DNA of 64,000 nucleotides from Streptomyces sp. DH24 (lineage in GTDB: Bacteria > Actinomycetota > Actinomycetes > Streptomycetales > Streptomycetaceae), in contig NZ_JARVKW010000022.1 in NCBI RefSeq assembly GCF_029813775.1, forward strand, positions 1 through 64,000, given 5' to 3'. Both the position numbers and the translations under genes were made by a program. The notes beneath the pieces were generated by a model. That model had not been told where the DNA came from and did not search any database. It saw only the letters and a program-made list of their open reading frames with translations. Positions 24,957 through 33,518 of this stretch are shown here, in pieces (the stretch's first letter is position 1; every line of letters starts with the position of its first letter).

Positions 24957-25057
24957 CTAACCGAGTGACGTGTGGTTAGGACACTGCTTTGACCCGTCGG
25001 ATCTGTCCGGACAGCGTCAAGCTTGTCCTGCTCGCCGGGATTGCCCCGAGCGGGTGA

Positions 25058-25089
25058 CGGCATGGACGTCCGTTCGGACGCCCATGCCG
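25058..25089 (-). terminator. Terminator after rlmB
   Basis: 14-bp stem with one mismatch (CGGCATGGACGTCC / GGACGCCCATGCCG), loop GTTC, just past the rlmB stop on the minus strand. Confidence 0.75.
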
Positions 25090-25095
25090 GGCGGG

Positions 25096-26037
25096 TCAGG
25101 CGCGCCTGCGGGCCGCCTCGTACAGCACGATGCCCGCCGCCACACCGGCGTTGAGGGACTCCGCGCCGCCGGGCATCGGGATCCGCACCCGGTGGTCGCA
25201 GGTCTCGCCGACCAGCCGCGACAGGCCCTTGCCCTCGCTGCCGACCACGACGACGACGGGCCCGCCGAGGGCCTCCAGCTCGTCCAGCTCCACCTCGCCG
25301 TCGGCGGCGAGCCCGACGACCACGATGCCGGCCTTCTTGTACGCCTCCAGGGCGCGCGTGAGGTTGGTCGCGCGGGCCACCGGCGTACGCGCGGCGGTAC
25401 CGGCGGACGTCTTCCAGGCACCGGCCGTCATGCCGGCCGCACGCCGCTCGGGCACGACCACGCCGTGCCCGCCGAAGGCGGAGACGGACCGGACGACCGC
25501 ACCGAGGTTGCGCGGGTCGGTCACGCCGTCGAGGGCGACGATCAGCGGGTCCTCGTCCTCCTCCTGGGCGGCGGCGACGAGGTCCTCGGGGTGCGCGTAC
25601 TCGTAGGGCGGGACCTGGAGGACGAGGCCCTGGTGGTTCAGGCCGTTCGTCATCCGGTCCAGCTCGGGACGCGGGGCCTCCATGAGGTTGATGCCGCCGC
25701 GCTCCGCCGCGAGCTGCAGCGCCTCGCGCACCCGCTCGTCGTTGTCGATGAACTGCTGCACGTACAGCGTCGACGCGGGCACCCCGCCGCGCAGCGCCTC
25801 GACGACCGGGTTGCGGCCGACGACCAGTTCCGAGGCGGACTTGCCGCCCCGTCCGCGCGCCGCGGGCCGGCGCGCGGCCTGCTTGGCCTGGGCGCCGGCG
25901 ATGCGGTTCTTCTTGTGCCCCTTGCGCATCTCGGCGGGGGGCGTCGGGCCCTTGCCCTCAAGGCCCCGGCGCCGCTTGCCGCCGCTGCCGACCTGCGCGC
26001 CCTTCTTGCCGGACATGCGGCGGTTGTTCGCGGCCAT
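25096..26037 (-). CDS. rlmB: 23S rRNA (guanosine-2'-O)-methyltransferase, SpoU/TrmH type
   Basis: A 313-residue SPOUT methyltransferase that methylates a 23S rRNA guanosine ribose (G2251 in E. coli numbering). A basic N-terminal extension (about 1-75, rich in Lys/Arg/Gly) is followed by the RNA-binding substrate domain (VVGRNPVVEALRGGVPASTLYV) and the knotted catalytic domain with LDGVTDPRNLGAVVRS, VVVVGSEGKGLSRLV and IPMPGGAESLNAGVAAGIVLYEA (motifs 1-3). It lies 97 nt downstream of cysS on the same strand, but a hairpin separates them. Confidence 0.93.
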   Translation of the reverse strand: MAANNRRMSGKKGAQVGSGGKRRRGLEGKGPTPPAEMRKGHKKNRIAGAQAKQAARRPAARGRGGKSASELVVGRNPVVEALRGGVPASTLYVQQFIDNDERVREALQLAAERGGINLMEAPRPELDRMTNGLNHQGLVLQVPPYEYAHPEDLVAAAQEEDEDPLIVALDGVTDPRNLGAVVRSVSAFGGHGVVVPERRAAGMTAGAWKTSAGTAARTPVARATNLTRALEAYKKAGIVVVGLAADGEVELDELEALGGPVVVVVGSEGKGLSRLVGETCDHRVRIPMPGGAESLNAGVAAGIVLYEAARRRA

Positions 26038-26082
26038 GAGCTACCCGTCTCCGTGAAGTTGCGTGCGTACGTATTCATGCAG

Positions 26083-26110
26083 TGTGCCGCCCGGGAGGCC
26101 GGGCGGCACA
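26083..26110 (-). terminator. Terminator after cysS
   Basis: Perfect 12-bp stem TGTGCCGCCCGG / CCGGGCGGCACA, loop GAGG, between cysS and rlmB. Confidence 0.82.
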
Positions 26111-26134
26111 GTCGATCTTCGAGCCCGTGGGGTC

Positions 26135-27535
26135 TCAGCCCTTGCCGAGGCTCCAGCGAGGGCCCTGCGGGCCGTCCTCGATGGCGAGCCCGGAGTGCTT
26201 CAGCTGATCGCGGATGGCGTCCGCGGTCGGCCAGTCCTTGCGCGCCCGCGCGGCCTCGCGCTGGTCGAGGACGAGGCGTACGAGGCTGTCGACCACGCCG
26301 TGCAGGTCCTCGCCGCGGTCGGACTCGCCGGCCCAGTGCGGGTCGAGCGGGTCCAGGCCGAGGACGCCGAGCATGGCGCGCACCTCGGCGAGGCGCTCCA
26401 CGGCGGCCTCCTTGTCGTCGGCGGTCAGCGCGCTGTTGCCCTGCCGGACCGTGGTGTGCACGACGGCGAGCGCCTGCGGGACGCCCAGGTCGTCGTCCAT
26501 CGCCTCGGCGAAGGCGGGCGGCACCTCGGCGGCGGGCTCGACCGGGCCCCCGGCGAGTTCCACCACGCGCTGCACGAAGCCCTCGATGCGCGCGAACGCC
26601 GACTCGGCCTCCCGCAGCGCCTCCTCGCTGTACTCGATCATCGAGCGGTAGTGCGGGGTGCCCAGGTAGTAGCGCAGCACGACGGGCCGCCACTGCTTGA
26701 CCATCTCGCTGACGAGCACCGAGTTGCCGAGCGACTTCGACATCTTCTCGCCGCTCATGGTGACCCAGGCGTTGTGCACCCAGTGCCGCGCGAACTCGTC
26801 GCCGTAGGCCTTGGCCTGGGCGATCTCGTTCTCGTGGTGCGGGAAGATCAGGTCCAGGCCGCCGCCGTGGATGTCGAAGGCGGAGCCCAGGTACTTGTGC
26901 GCCATCGCCGAGCACTCAAGGTGCCAGCCGGGCCGGCCCCGGCCCCACGGCGTCTCCCAGCTCGGCTCCCCGGGCTTGGCCGCCTTCCACATGGCGAAGT
27001 CGCGCGGGTCGCGCTTGCCGGTCTCGCCGGTGCCGGAGGGCTGCTTGAGGTTCTCCAGCTCCTGGTTCGACAGCCGCAGGTACTCGGGGAAGGACTTCAC
27101 GTCGAAGTAGACGTTGCCGTCGGCCTCGTACGCGTGCCCGCGCTCGATCAGCCCGCGCATCATCTCGACCATCTCGGTCACGTGCCCGGTGGCGCGCGGT
27201 TCGTAGGTGGGCGGCAGGCAGCCGAGCGCGCGGTAGCCGTCGCTGAAGGCGCGCTCGTTCTCGTAGCCGATGGACCACCAGGGGCGGCCCTGCTCGGCCG
27301 ACTTGGCGATGATCTTGTCGTCGATGTCCGTGACGTTGCGGATGAACGTGACGTCGTAGCCGCGGTACGCGAACCAGCGGCGCATGATGTCGAAGTTCAG
27401 CCCCGAGCGGATGTGCCCGATGTGCGGTGCGGCCTGCACGGTGGCGCCACACAGGTAGATCGAGACACAGCCCGGAACGAGGGGGGCGAAGTCACGGATC
27501 TGCCGGGCGCTGGTGTCGTACAGCCGAATAGTCAC
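26135..27535 (-). CDS. cysS: Cysteinyl-tRNA synthetase
   Basis: Charges tRNA-Cys. A 466-residue class-I synthetase with zinc-binding Cys in LCGATVQ, the HIGH motif in PHIGHIRS, the HxE region HHENEIAQ, and KMSKSLGNSV. The GTG start at 27535 (protein starting TIRLYDTSARQIRDF) matches the family; the longer reading frame upstream does not. GGAGG lies unusually close to this GTG. It follows ispF by 72 nt in the same direction. Confidence 0.95.
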   Translation of the reverse strand: MTIRLYDTSARQIRDFAPLVPGCVSIYLCGATVQAAPHIGHIRSGLNFDIMRRWFAYRGYDVTFIRNVTDIDDKIIAKSAEQGRPWWSIGYENERAFSDGYRALGCLPPTYEPRATGHVTEMVEMMRGLIERGHAYEADGNVYFDVKSFPEYLRLSNQELENLKQPSGTGETGKRDPRDFAMWKAAKPGEPSWETPWGRGRPGWHLECSAMAHKYLGSAFDIHGGGLDLIFPHHENEIAQAKAYGDEFARHWVHNAWVTMSGEKMSKSLGNSVLVSEMVKQWRPVVLRYYLGTPHYRSMIEYSEEALREAESAFARIEGFVQRVVELAGGPVEPAAEVPPAFAEAMDDDLGVPQALAVVHTTVRQGNSALTADDKEAAVERLAEVRAMLGVLGLDPLDPHWAGESDRGEDLHGVVDSLVRLVLDQREAARARKDWPTADAIRDQLKHSGLAIEDGPQGPRWSLGKG

Positions 27536-27607
27536 GCCTCCAGGGTAGTGGGCGCGGACCTGTGCCTCGCGCCCTTCCCCCACAAGTCCGGCGGAGCGGG
27601 GCCTGTC

Positions 27608-28102
27608 CTAGCCTTCCGGGACCACCAGCGCGGTGGCGATCGCCATGAGGCCCTCGCCCCGGCCCGGGAAGCCCAGGCCGTCCGTCGTCGCGCCGGAGAC
27701 CGACACCGGGGCGCCGGCCGCCTCCGAGAGGATCTTCTGGGCCTCGTCGCGGCGTTTGCCGATCTTCGGGCGGGGGCCGACGACCTGGACGGCGACGTTC
27801 CCGATCCGGAAGCCCGCCTCGCGCACGATCCGCGCGGCCTCCGTCAGCAGCGTCACCCCGGACGCGCCGGACCACTCGGGCCGTCCGGTGCCGAAGTGCT
27901 GTCCCAGGTCACCGAGCCCGGCGGCCGAGAACAGCGCGTTGCACGCGGCGTGCGCGACGACGTCCGCGTCGGAGTGCCCGGCCAGCCCCGGCCCCTCGCC
28001 CTCCCACTTCAGGCCCGCGCACCACAGCTCGCGGCCCTCCTCGAAGGCGTGGATGTCGGTGCCGATGCCGACCTGCGGCAGCGGAAAGCCCTCAGAAGCC
28101 AT
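27608..28102 (-). CDS. ispF: 2-C-methyl-D-erythritol 2,4-cyclodiphosphate synthase
   Basis: Fifth enzyme of the MEP isoprenoid pathway, releasing CMP to form the cyclodiphosphate. 164 residues, full length, with the zinc ligands in GTDIHAF and GHSDADVVAHA and the CMP-binding C-terminus (ATTDGLGFPGRGEGLMAIATALV). Its start overlaps the end of ispD by 11 nt, so the two are coupled. Confidence 0.95.
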   Translation of the reverse strand: MASEGFPLPQVGIGTDIHAFEEGRELWCAGLKWEGEGPGLAGHSDADVVAHAACNALFSAAGLGDLGQHFGTGRPEWSGASGVTLLTEAARIVREAGFRIGNVAVQVVGPRPKIGKRRDEAQKILSEAAGAPVSVSGATTDGLGFPGRGEGLMAIATALVVPEG

Positions 28103-28844
28103 CGTTCATCCTCCTGCGCGCCAGGACCGCCTCCGCCAGGATCAGGTCCAGCGGGCGCGTCACCTTGAACGCCTCCTCGTGCCCGGGCACGGTCACGACC
28201 GTCAGCCCGAGCTGCTCGACCATGCTCGCGTCGTCGGTGACGTCGCCCGTCACCGTCTCGTGCGCCCGCACCAGCGTCGCCCGGTCGAAGCCCTGCGGGG
28301 TCTGCACCGCCCGGAGCCGCGCCCGTACCGGCGTGGCCACCACCGGTTCCGCCTCGCCGGGTGCCGCCGCCGGCTCGACCTCCTTGACGGTGTCGGCGAG
28401 GGGCAGCGCCGGCACGACGGCGGGCGCGCCCTCGCGCACCGCCTCGATCACCGCGTCCACCGTGTCGACCGGGACCAGCGGCCGGGCCGCGTCGTGGACG
28501 AGCACGATGTCGTGGCCGGGCGGCAGCGCGTCCAGACCGCGGCGTACGGACTCCTGGCGCGACGCGCCGCCGGGCACCACGAGGAAGTCGGTGCGCTCGG
28601 GCAGCGCGTGCGCGTCGAGCATGCTCTTGACCTCGGCCGCGCCGTCGGGCGGTGCCACGACCACGACCAGGGAGACCGCCCGCGAGGCGGCCATGGCGCG
28701 CACGGCGTGGATCAGCATGGGCGTGCCGCCCAGCGCGCGAAGTGCTTTGGGGGCGCCCGGACCGAGCCGAACACCCCGGCCGGCGGCCGGAATCACGGCT
28801 GCGGTGCGGGCCTGCGCGGGCGAGGGACGCGAATCGTCAGACAT
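28092..28844 (-). CDS. ispD: 2-C-methyl-D-erythritol 4-phosphate cytidylyltransferase
   Basis: Third enzyme of the MEP pathway, joining CTP and MEP. A 250-residue nucleotidyltransferase with AAVIPAAGRGVRLGPGAPKALRALGG (CTP loop), VLVHDAARPLVP and the C-terminal TDDASMVEQLG and VTRPLDLILAEAVL. It precedes ispF and follows carD, the conserved actinobacterial order. Confidence 0.95.
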   Translation of the reverse strand: MSDDSRPSPAQARTAAVIPAAGRGVRLGPGAPKALRALGGTPMLIHAVRAMAASRAVSLVVVVAPPDGAAEVKSMLDAHALPERTDFLVVPGGASRQESVRRGLDALPPGHDIVLVHDAARPLVPVDTVDAVIEAVREGAPAVVPALPLADTVKEVEPAAAPGEAEPVVATPVRARLRAVQTPQGFDRATLVRAHETVTGDVTDDASMVEQLGLTVVTVPGHEEAFKVTRPLDLILAEAVLARRRMNDGF

Positions 28845-29163
28845 CGGTTCCTGTCAGGTTTGTGTGCTCAACCTACGTGGGTATGGCCACACCGTGCCGG
28901 GCGCGAGCCTCGACCGGACCCTTCCGTGACACCGGTCGAGACAGCTGCCCGGGCCCGGCACCTTCAGTACCGGGGGGACACCCCCGTCTTGGGCGTACGG
29001 CATGAGCGGGCTTCGAGGCGTACGGCGTGGGCGCGGCGCGCGGCACAGGGTTGCCCGGATACGAACATGCCGCAGCGCCCGGCGACAGGAGAAGTGTCAT
29101 CGGGCACCGCGGCATTTCACTGCACTGTGCTGAGAGCTGAGCGGGCTGGCTGCCTGCCTTGCG
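28845..29163. other. carD-ispD intergenic region with nested inverted repeats
   Basis: The 319 nt hold no gene I can support. CTCGACCGG (28909-28917) pairs with CCGGTCGAG (28932-28940), enclosed by TGCCGGG (28895-28901) / CCCGGCA (28954-28960). This may be the carD terminator or part of the ispD promoter. Confidence 0.6.
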
Positions 29164-29646
29164 TCAGGAGGCGAGAACCTCGTCGAGCAGCGCCTCGGCC
29201 TTGTCCTCGTTGGTGTTCTCCGCGAGAGCGAGCTCGCTCACCAGGATCTGGCGGGCCTTGGCGAGCATGCGCTTCTCACCGGCGGAGAGTCCGCGCTCGC
29301 GCTCACGACGCCACAGGTCACGCACGACTTCCGCGACCTTGATGACATCGCCGGAGGCGAGCTTCTCCAGGTTTGCCTTGTATCGACGCGACCAGTTCGT
29401 GGGCTCCTCGGCGTACGGCGCGCGCAGCACCTCGAAGACCCGGTCCAGCCCGTCCTGACCGACCACATCACGCACGCCGACGAACTCCGCATTGTCCGCT
29501 GGCACACGTACCGTCAGGTCACCCTGGGCGACCTTCAGCACCAAGTAGGTCTTGTCCACGCCTTTGATCTGGCGAGTTTCGATTGCCTCGATCAGCGCGG
29601 CCCCGTGATGGGGATAGACCACGGTGTCGCCAACCTTGAACGTCAT
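29164..29646 (-). CDS. carD: CarD/CdnL-family RNA polymerase-binding regulator
   Basis: An essential-type actinobacterial factor that binds the RNA polymerase beta subunit and stabilises open promoter complexes, notably at rRNA promoters. 160 residues: N-terminal Tudor-like RNAP-interaction domain (FKVGDTVVYPHHGAALIEAIE, about 1-60) and a helical DNA-binding C-terminus (VVRDLWRRERERGLSAGEKRMLAKARQIL), with the Trp that wedges the -10 region (LWRRE). ATG at 29646. Confidence 0.95.
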   Translation of the reverse strand: MTFKVGDTVVYPHHGAALIEAIETRQIKGVDKTYLVLKVAQGDLTVRVPADNAEFVGVRDVVGQDGLDRVFEVLRAPYAEEPTNWSRRYKANLEKLASGDVIKVAEVVRDLWRRERERGLSAGEKRMLAKARQILVSELALAENTNEDKAEALLDEVLAS

Positions 29647-30345
29647 GTGACAGGTACCCCTTCCGTGGCTATCCAGGGTAACACGGATACGGCGTCTTCT
29701 GAATGGCGTTTTCGCAGGTCAGGGCATATCTCGGGGCTTGACAAGTGCAACAGGAACGTGCTTCGCCGGGCGAACGGAAGCAGGTATTCGCAGGTCGGAG
29801 CCGCTCTCCGGGGCGAGCGAAACACACCCGTCACACGCCTCCCGAGGCCCCGCCGAGCGGCCGAACATCCCCATATGTCCGCTTCCAGATGATCGACTTC
29901 CGCTACTCCGTTCGGTTGCCGCGGTGGGCTTCCGGACGATTCCGGAATTGATCACCGGGCCGCGCGGCCGGTCCCGTAGATCTCTCCGCGCCGGTCCCGG
30001 AGATCTCCCCGTGATCACTTTTTCGCCGGGCCGCGCATTCTTCACGGAAATTCCCCGAGACGCCCGGGCGCGACTTATGTGAATGGCGGACGAGGGCGGG
30101 GCCAAAGTGACCTGTGCCGGCCTGTGGGACACATGTGGCGGAGATGCCGGGACGGACGCCGGACGGACGCCGGACGGACGCGGTGAGGGCGCGGGGCCTC
30201 TTCCGCACCTGCGCGGGGTATGCCGGCGCCCGGAGGGAGGGTCGGGTGCGGCGGCGCGGGAACGGCTCGGTAACCTAAGGCCGCTGACAGACACCAAGGG
30301 TGGCTTCCCCGGCCGCCACGCTCGAGTCAAGGAGTTGCCGCCGCC
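29647..30345. other. Long divergent intergenic region with repeats
   Basis: Almost 700 nt between carD and a lipoprotein gene without a supportable gene; short open frames here lack coding bias. It contains a 23-bp-period direct repeat, CCGGTCCCGNAGATCTCNCC at 29968-29987 and 29991-30010, flanked by GATCAC on both sides, and GGACGGACGCC repeats at about 30152-30182. AAGGAG before 30346 serves the lipoprotein. Confidence 0.65.
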
Positions 30346-31047
30346 GTGAGCAGCAGCCTTCGACGCGGCGCCCTCGCCGCCGCCGTCATCGCAGTCTCGA
30401 TCGCCTCGCTCGCCGCGTGCGGCGCCGGCCACAACGCACAGACGCTCGGTGTCAGGCCGGACAACGCGGCCACGGCCGTCGACGGCCTGAAGATCCAGAA
30501 CGCCGTCGTCGTCACCCAGCCCGACAAGGAGTCGACCGGCCCCGCGGTGGTCTCCGCCACCGTCTTCAACAGCGGCAGCAGCGCCGAGACGCTGGAGTCC
30601 ATCACCGTGGAGGGCGCCGGCGAGGCCAAGCTGACGCCGGCCAAGGGCAAGACCCTGAGCATCCCGGCGGGCGGCTCGCTCATCATCGGCGGCAAGGACA
30701 ACGCCTCGGCGGTCCTGGCCGGCGGCGGCGAGAGCCTGGTCGACGGCGACGCGCAGAAGGTCACCTTCACCTTCAGCAGGACCGGCGCCATCGACCTGCG
30801 CGCGTTCGTCGTCCCGTCCGAGGGCTACTACGCCTCCTGGGGCCCGACCGGGGCTCCGGCGGCGCCGGGTGCCTCGGCCTCGGCGTCCGCGCCGGAGGAG
30901 CCGGGCGACCACGCGTCCGGCGAGGCCACCGGTGAGCCCTCCGAGGGCGCGTCGGCCACGCCCGGCGGCTCCGCCACGCCGACCGACGCCGCTTCCGCGA
31001 GCGCGTCGGCCGCGGAGTCGGAGGACCACGCGGCGGCCGGCCACTGA
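30346..31047 (+). CDS. Lipoprotein, PCuAC/DUF461-like fold, unknown role
   Basis: A 233-residue secreted lipoprotein. The signal ends in LAACGAG (Cys25). A beta-rich domain (about 40-165: IQNAVVVTQPDKESTGPAVVSATVFNSG, FTFSRTGAIDLRAFVVP) resembles periplasmic DUF461-type proteins but lacks the Met/His copper motif of PCuAC. A low-complexity Ala/Ser/Glu tail (about 175-233) follows. Its position beside phoRP does not prove a phosphate link. GTG start at 30346 with AAGGAG upstream. Confidence 0.82.
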   Translation: MSSSLRRGALAAAVIAVSIASLAACGAGHNAQTLGVRPDNAATAVDGLKIQNAVVVTQPDKESTGPAVVSATVFNSGSSAETLESITVEGAGEAKLTPAKGKTLSIPAGGSLIIGGKDNASAVLAGGGESLVDGDAQKVTFTFSRTGAIDLRAFVVPSEGYYASWGPTGAPAAPGASASASAPEEPGDHASGEATGEPSEGASATPGGSATPTDAASASASAAESEDHAAAGH

Positions 31048-31145
31048 GCCGACGCGGGCCGCGCGGGCGGACGCGAGCACTACCCCGCACGGGCCGCAGC
31101 CGCCATACGCGCTGCGTGCGCCGTACGGACTGAACACAGCAGACA

Positions 31146-31187
31146 ACAGCAGGGGCGGACCTCTTCGGGAGGTTCCGCCCCTGCTGT
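31146..31187. terminator. Terminator between the lipoprotein gene and phoP
   Basis: Stem ACAGCAGGGGCGGA / TCCGCCCCTGCTGT extended by CCTC/GAGG with one bulged T and loop TTCGG, lying between convergent genes. Confidence 0.85.
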
Positions 31188-31272
31188 CGTCACTGCTGTT
31201 CCGGCCGCCGCCGTTCCGCGGGGACGGCCGTACCGCCGGCCGACCGGTGCTCGGCCCGGCGGGCGGGCCGGT

Positions 31273-31953
31273 TTACGGCTCGAACTTGTAGCCCAGGCCG
31301 CGGACCGTCACCAGGTAGCGCGGCGCGCCCGGGTCCGGCTCGATCTTGGCGCGCAGCCGCTTGACGTGGACGTCGAGGGTCTTGGTGTCACCGACGTAGT
31401 CGGCGCCCCAGACGCGGTCGATCAGCTGCATGCGGGTCAGCACGCGGCCGGCGTTGCGCAGCAGCATCTCCAGCAGGTCGAACTCCTTGAGCGGCAGGTC
31501 GACCTTGGTGCCGCCGACCGTGACCACGTGCCGGTCGACGTCCATGCGGACGGGGCCGGCCTCCAGGGCGGCCGGGGCCACCTCCTCCGGCTCGCCGCGG
31601 CGGCGCAGCACGGCACGGATGCGGGCGACCAGCTCGCGGGAGGAGAAGGGCTTGGTGACGTAGTCGTCGGCTCCTATCTCCAGACCGACAACCTTGTCGA
31701 TCTCGCTGTCCTTGGCGGTCACCATGATCACGGGAACGTTGGAGCGGCCGCGCAGCTGACGGCACACCTCGGTGCCCGGCAGGCCGGGCAGCATCAGGTC
31801 GAGGAGGACGAGATCGGCGCCGTTGCGCTCGAACTCGTCGAGTCCGTCGGGCCCCGTGGTCGCCACTGCGACCTCGAAGCCCTCCTTGCGGAGCATGTAC
31901 GACAGGGCGTCGGAGAAGGACTCCTCGTCCTCGACGACGAGCACACGGGTCAC
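31273..31953 (-). CDS. phoP: Phosphate response regulator PhoP
   Basis: OmpR-type regulator that controls phosphate scavenging and antibiotic production under phosphate limitation. 226 residues: receiver (1-115) with Asp52 in LLDLMLPG, switch Thr in VTAKD and Lys in VTKPF, and a winged-helix DNA-binding domain (130-226) ending LVTVRGLGYKFEP. GTG at 31953 has GGAGG upstream and overlaps the phoR stop by 4 nt. Longer in-frame starts would add sequence belonging to phoR. Confidence 0.96.
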   Translation of the reverse strand: MTRVLVVEDEESFSDALSYMLRKEGFEVAVATTGPDGLDEFERNGADLVLLDLMLPGLPGTEVCRQLRGRSNVPVIMVTAKDSEIDKVVGLEIGADDYVTKPFSSRELVARIRAVLRRRGEPEEVAPAALEAGPVRMDVDRHVVTVGGTKVDLPLKEFDLLEMLLRNAGRVLTRMQLIDRVWGADYVGDTKTLDVHVKRLRAKIEPDPGAPRYLVTVRGLGYKFEP

Positions 31954-33296
31954 GGAAGGACCTCCGGGGCGGGAAGCGTTTCGTACGGGGATGTTGGGGG
32001 GGCTGGGGAAGACGTGGGGGAAGTGGACCGTCCGGCCTCGGTGTCGAGGCCCGTGCGGGCTTCGCGGGCGGTCCGCTGCTGAGCGCGGTCGCGGGCCGCG
32101 CCCGCCTCCGGCAGTCGCAGGGTGAACGTGGAGCCCTGGTTCTCGGCGCTCCACACCGTGACCTCCCCGCCGTGCGAGGCGGCCACGTGCTTGACGATCG
32201 CCAGCCCCAGCCCCGTACCACCGGTGGCACGGGAGCGGGCCGGGTCGACCCGGTAGAAGCGCTCGAAGATGCGCTCCTTGTCCTTGTCGGAGATGCCGAT
32301 GCCCTGGTCGGTGACGGCTATCTCGATCATGTCGCCGCCCGGCGCGGCGATGCTGCGTGCGGCGATGCCGACGCGGGTCCGGGCGGGTGAGTAGTTGACG
32401 GCGTTCTCCACGAGGTTGCCGAGGGCGGCGGCCAGCTGGCCGCGGTTTCCCCAGACCGCCAGGTCGGCGCTGCCCGCCCGGCGCCCCCCGCCGTCCTCGT
32501 CCGGGAACCCGTCGGGCTCCAGGATCGAGGCGGCGATGGTGATCTGCTTGGTGCCGGCCTGGTGGCGGCAGCGGTCGATGGCCTCGGCGACGAGTTCGTC
32601 GACGCGGACGGGTTCGGCGTCCTCCAGCGGGTCGTCGTTCTGCACCCGGGAGAGGTCGATGAGTTCCTGGACCAGATTGGTGAGCCGGGTGGCCTCGATC
32701 TGCATCCGGCCGGCGAAGCGCTCCACGGCCTCCGGATCGTCGGAGGCGTCCATGACGGCCTCGGACAGCAGGGAGAGCGCGCCGACGGGCGTCTTCAGCT
32801 CGTGGCTCACGTTGGCGACGAAGTCGCGTCGTACGGCCTCGATGCGGCGGGCCTCGGTGAGGTCCTCCACGAGGAGGAGCACGAGCCGGGAGCCGAGCGG
32901 CGCGACGCGCGCGGAGACGGCGAGGGCCTCGCCGCGTCCGGTGCCCCGGCGGGGCAGGTCCAGCTCGACCTGGCGTATCTCCCCGTCACGTCGGGTGTCC
33001 CGGGCCATCTGCAGCATGGGCTCGACGGCGAGCTTGCCGCCGCGCACCAGCCCGAGGGCGTACGCGGCGGAGCTGGCCTTCACGACGGCGTCGGCCTCGT
33101 CGAGGACGACGGCGGACGAGCGCAGCACGGACAGCACCGTGTCCACGCCCGGCGGAAGCACCGGGTCCGTGTGCAGTGAGGTGCGCGTGGGGCGCTTCTG
33201 CTCGCGCTCGCTCCAGCGGAACGCCAGCATGGCGATGACGCCGGTGAGCACCCCGGCGATCGCTGCCGCTGCGGCGACCGCCGCGTTCACGTCCAT
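31950..33296 (-). CDS. phoR: Phosphate sensor histidine kinase PhoR
   Basis: Membrane sensor kinase for PhoP. 448 residues: one N-terminal membrane helix (VAAAAAIAGVLTGVIAMLAF), a PAS-like segment (about 50-150), dimerisation/phosphoacceptor domain with His165 (FVANVSHELKTP) and a catalytic ATPase domain with N-box NLVENAVNYSP, G1 DQGIGIS, F FERFYR, G2 GGTGLGLAIVKH. The Ser/Pro-rich C-terminal tail is unusually long. With no large extracellular loop, sensing is probably through the Pst transporter and PhoU. First gene of a two-gene unit. Confidence 0.95.
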   Translation of the reverse strand: MDVNAAVAAAAAIAGVLTGVIAMLAFRWSEREQKRPTRTSLHTDPVLPPGVDTVLSVLRSSAVVLDEADAVVKASSAAYALGLVRGGKLAVEPMLQMARDTRRDGEIRQVELDLPRRGTGRGEALAVSARVAPLGSRLVLLLVEDLTEARRIEAVRRDFVANVSHELKTPVGALSLLSEAVMDASDDPEAVERFAGRMQIEATRLTNLVQELIDLSRVQNDDPLEDAEPVRVDELVAEAIDRCRHQAGTKQITIAASILEPDGFPDEDGGGRRAGSADLAVWGNRGQLAAALGNLVENAVNYSPARTRVGIAARSIAAPGGDMIEIAVTDQGIGISDKDKERIFERFYRVDPARSRATGGTGLGLAIVKHVAASHGGEVTVWSAENQGSTFTLRLPEAGAARDRAQQRTAREARTGLDTEAGRSTSPTSSPAPPTSPYETLPAPEVLP

Positions 33297-33369
33297 GCGT
33301 CCAGGTTAGGCATGCGATACCCCCCGTCCACAGCCGTCCGGGTGCGACCTCGAACACTCGTCGCCCAGA

Positions 33370-33413
33370 GTTCACCTTGGGGCCAGTATTGATTCATTTG
33401 AGGTGATGGAAAC
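33370..33413. promoter_or_regulatory. PHO box (PhoP-binding 11-bp direct repeats)
   Basis: Four adjoining 11-bp units: GTTCACCTTGG (33370), GGCCAGTATTG (33381), ATTCATTTGAG (33392), GTGATGGAAAC (33403). The first and third match the PhoP repeat pattern GTTCAYYYNNG best. They lie in the phoR-phoU divergent promoter, where such boxes are established in S. coelicolor. A separate direct repeat GCTGAGCCCCCG occurs at 33450 and 33480. Confidence 0.85.
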
Positions 33414-33518
33414 GGTCGCGTACGGGACGGAACGTGGGAGCGTGGGGTTGCTGAGCCCCCGGAATCTGTCCGTAACGAGGCTGAGCCCCCGAAGTAGACG
33501 CACGAGAGGGAAACCCTG

